A DNA stretch of 33,152 nt from Succinimonas amylolytica DSM 2873. GTDB taxonomy: Bacteria > Pseudomonadota > Gammaproteobacteria > Enterobacterales > Succinivibrionaceae. Under the pieces are notes generated by a model, which did not search any database, was not told where the DNA came from, and saw nothing but the letters and a program-made list of their open reading frames with translations. Shown piece by piece: positions 32,642-33,152 of the stretch. The position numbers and the translations under genes are program-made. The first letter of the stretch is position 1, and each line of letters opens with the position of its first letter. The DNA is taken from positions 494,087 to 527,238 of the forward strand of contig NZ_KB899636.1 in NCBI RefSeq assembly GCF_000378405.1, given 5' to 3'.

Positions 32642-33152
32642 GTATTAGGTCTAAAGTCAGCACTTTAGGCCTTCTTAAATTTCCACGGCATTGCCTGCTC
32701 AAGAATAGCATTTCTTCTTTCATCAGACAGCGATTCATCTTTCAGTTCGTCTCTGTGAATACCCATATATCTGAACAGAAATTCAAGGTAATCTTCCAGA
32801 TCAACTCCATGGATTTTGCAGGTTTCGTGAAATGATGAAAACACAGCCGTAGACTTAGCTCCCTCAATAGAGCCAAATCCGCTGGGCATTGAATGTCTCA
32901 GCACTGCAAAGTCACGAATAGCTCTCTCGGCGGCCGAGTTATCCAGAGGAATAGAGCCGTCCTCCAGAATTCTGGTGAATTTTTCCCACTGATTGTGAGA
33001 GTACTTGACCGCTTTGATGAATTTTTCCGTATATATCCCTTTGGGGGACTCGCTTTCAGAAATGATTTTGAAATGTTTTTCTGTAAGCTTCCCTATTTCT
33101 TCAAAATACTGCCTGAAATCATCACTTTTCCGCAGTTTTGTTCGTTCCTCGA
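32642..33152 (-). mobile_element. IS66-family element, right copy (partial, runs off window)
   Basis: The element end is placed at 32642, where the terminal sequence GTATTAGG begins. The sequence from there is identical, inverted, to bases 1-44. The left flank is kdkA. Only the transposase end of the element is inside the window; accessory tnpA/tnpB genes would lie beyond 33152. Confidence 0.85.
32665..33152 (-). CDS. tnpC: IS66-family transposase TnpC, C-terminal part
   Basis: Partial gene: 162 codons of the C-terminal end, the start lying outside the window. Typical IS66 features can be read: YSHNQWEKFTRILEDGSIPLDN followed by AAERAIRDFAVLRHSM around the last catalytic Glu (DNSAAERAIR), and the IS66 C-terminal element FGSIEGAKSTAVFSSF...HGVDLEDYLEFL ending in QAMPWKFKKA. 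The frame is intact throughout, so this copy may be functional. The gene points towards kdkA. Confidence 0.92.
   Translation of the reverse strand, partial: EERTKLRKSDDFRQYFEEIGKLTEKHFKIISESESPKGIYTEKFIKAVKYSHNQWEKFTRILEDGSIPLDNSAAERAIRDFAVLRHSMPSGFGSIEGAKSTAVFSSFHETCKIHGVDLEDYLEFLFRYMGIHRDELKDESLSDERRNAILEQAMPWKFKKA

Overview
The window looks like chromosomal DNA of a host-associated anaerobic gammaproteobacterium of moderate to low GC, plausibly near the Succinivibrionaceae. That placement is inferred from gene content, gene order and protein similarity to enterobacterial and pasteurellacean homologues; it was not tested by search. The gene order contains broken-up blocks of the E. coli map: rho, trxA and gppA; lpxH, ppiB and cysS; yicC, pyrE, coaBC, rpmB, rpmG, mutM and coaD; plus the opsX-like heptosyltransferase next to kdkA, as in Haemophilus. 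Several genes expected in those blocks (rhlB, rph, slmA, dut, radC) are missing here.

Layout. 1-44 is the inward-facing end of an IS66-type element. The same end recurs, inverted, at 32642-33152 with the C-terminal part of the transposase. Between them: rho (+), a c-di-GMP phosphodiesterase of EAL-PAS-PAS type (-), D-Ala-D-Ala ligase (-), a lipoprotein (+) and thioredoxin (-). Then comes a tight operon gppA/ppx-crcB-polA-secreted protein (+), followed by ppiB-lpxH (-). 13268-20624 is an accessory operon of seven genes: two TerD-family proteins, two TerY-like vWA proteins, a PP2C phosphatase with a long acidic linker, a protein kinase with zinc ribbon, and a third vWA protein with a cysteine-rich tail. 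After it lie a broken secreted-protein gene, cysS (+), an FAD oxidoreductase (+), yicC (-), pyrE (+), mscS and coaBC (-), a 0.7-kb gene-free stretch, rpmB-rpmG-mutM (+), coaD and the heptosyltransferase (-), and kdkA (+).

How the genes work together. Most of the window is housekeeping: transcription termination, replication and repair, cell wall and LPS inner core, CoA, pyrimidine and cysteinyl-tRNA synthesis, translation. The accessory part is the Ter/TerY-P phospho-signalling operon. It sits exactly between ppiB and cysS, which are neighbours in E. coli, so it looks like an insertion. The most unusual observations are a Pol I whose proofreading motifs are all degenerate, the extended TerY-P operon with a shared short proline motif in three of its proteins, a secreted-protein gene with both a lost start codon and an internal stop, and inverted IS66 copies bounding about 32.6 kb. 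No tRNA, rRNA, CRISPR or prophage genes were seen.
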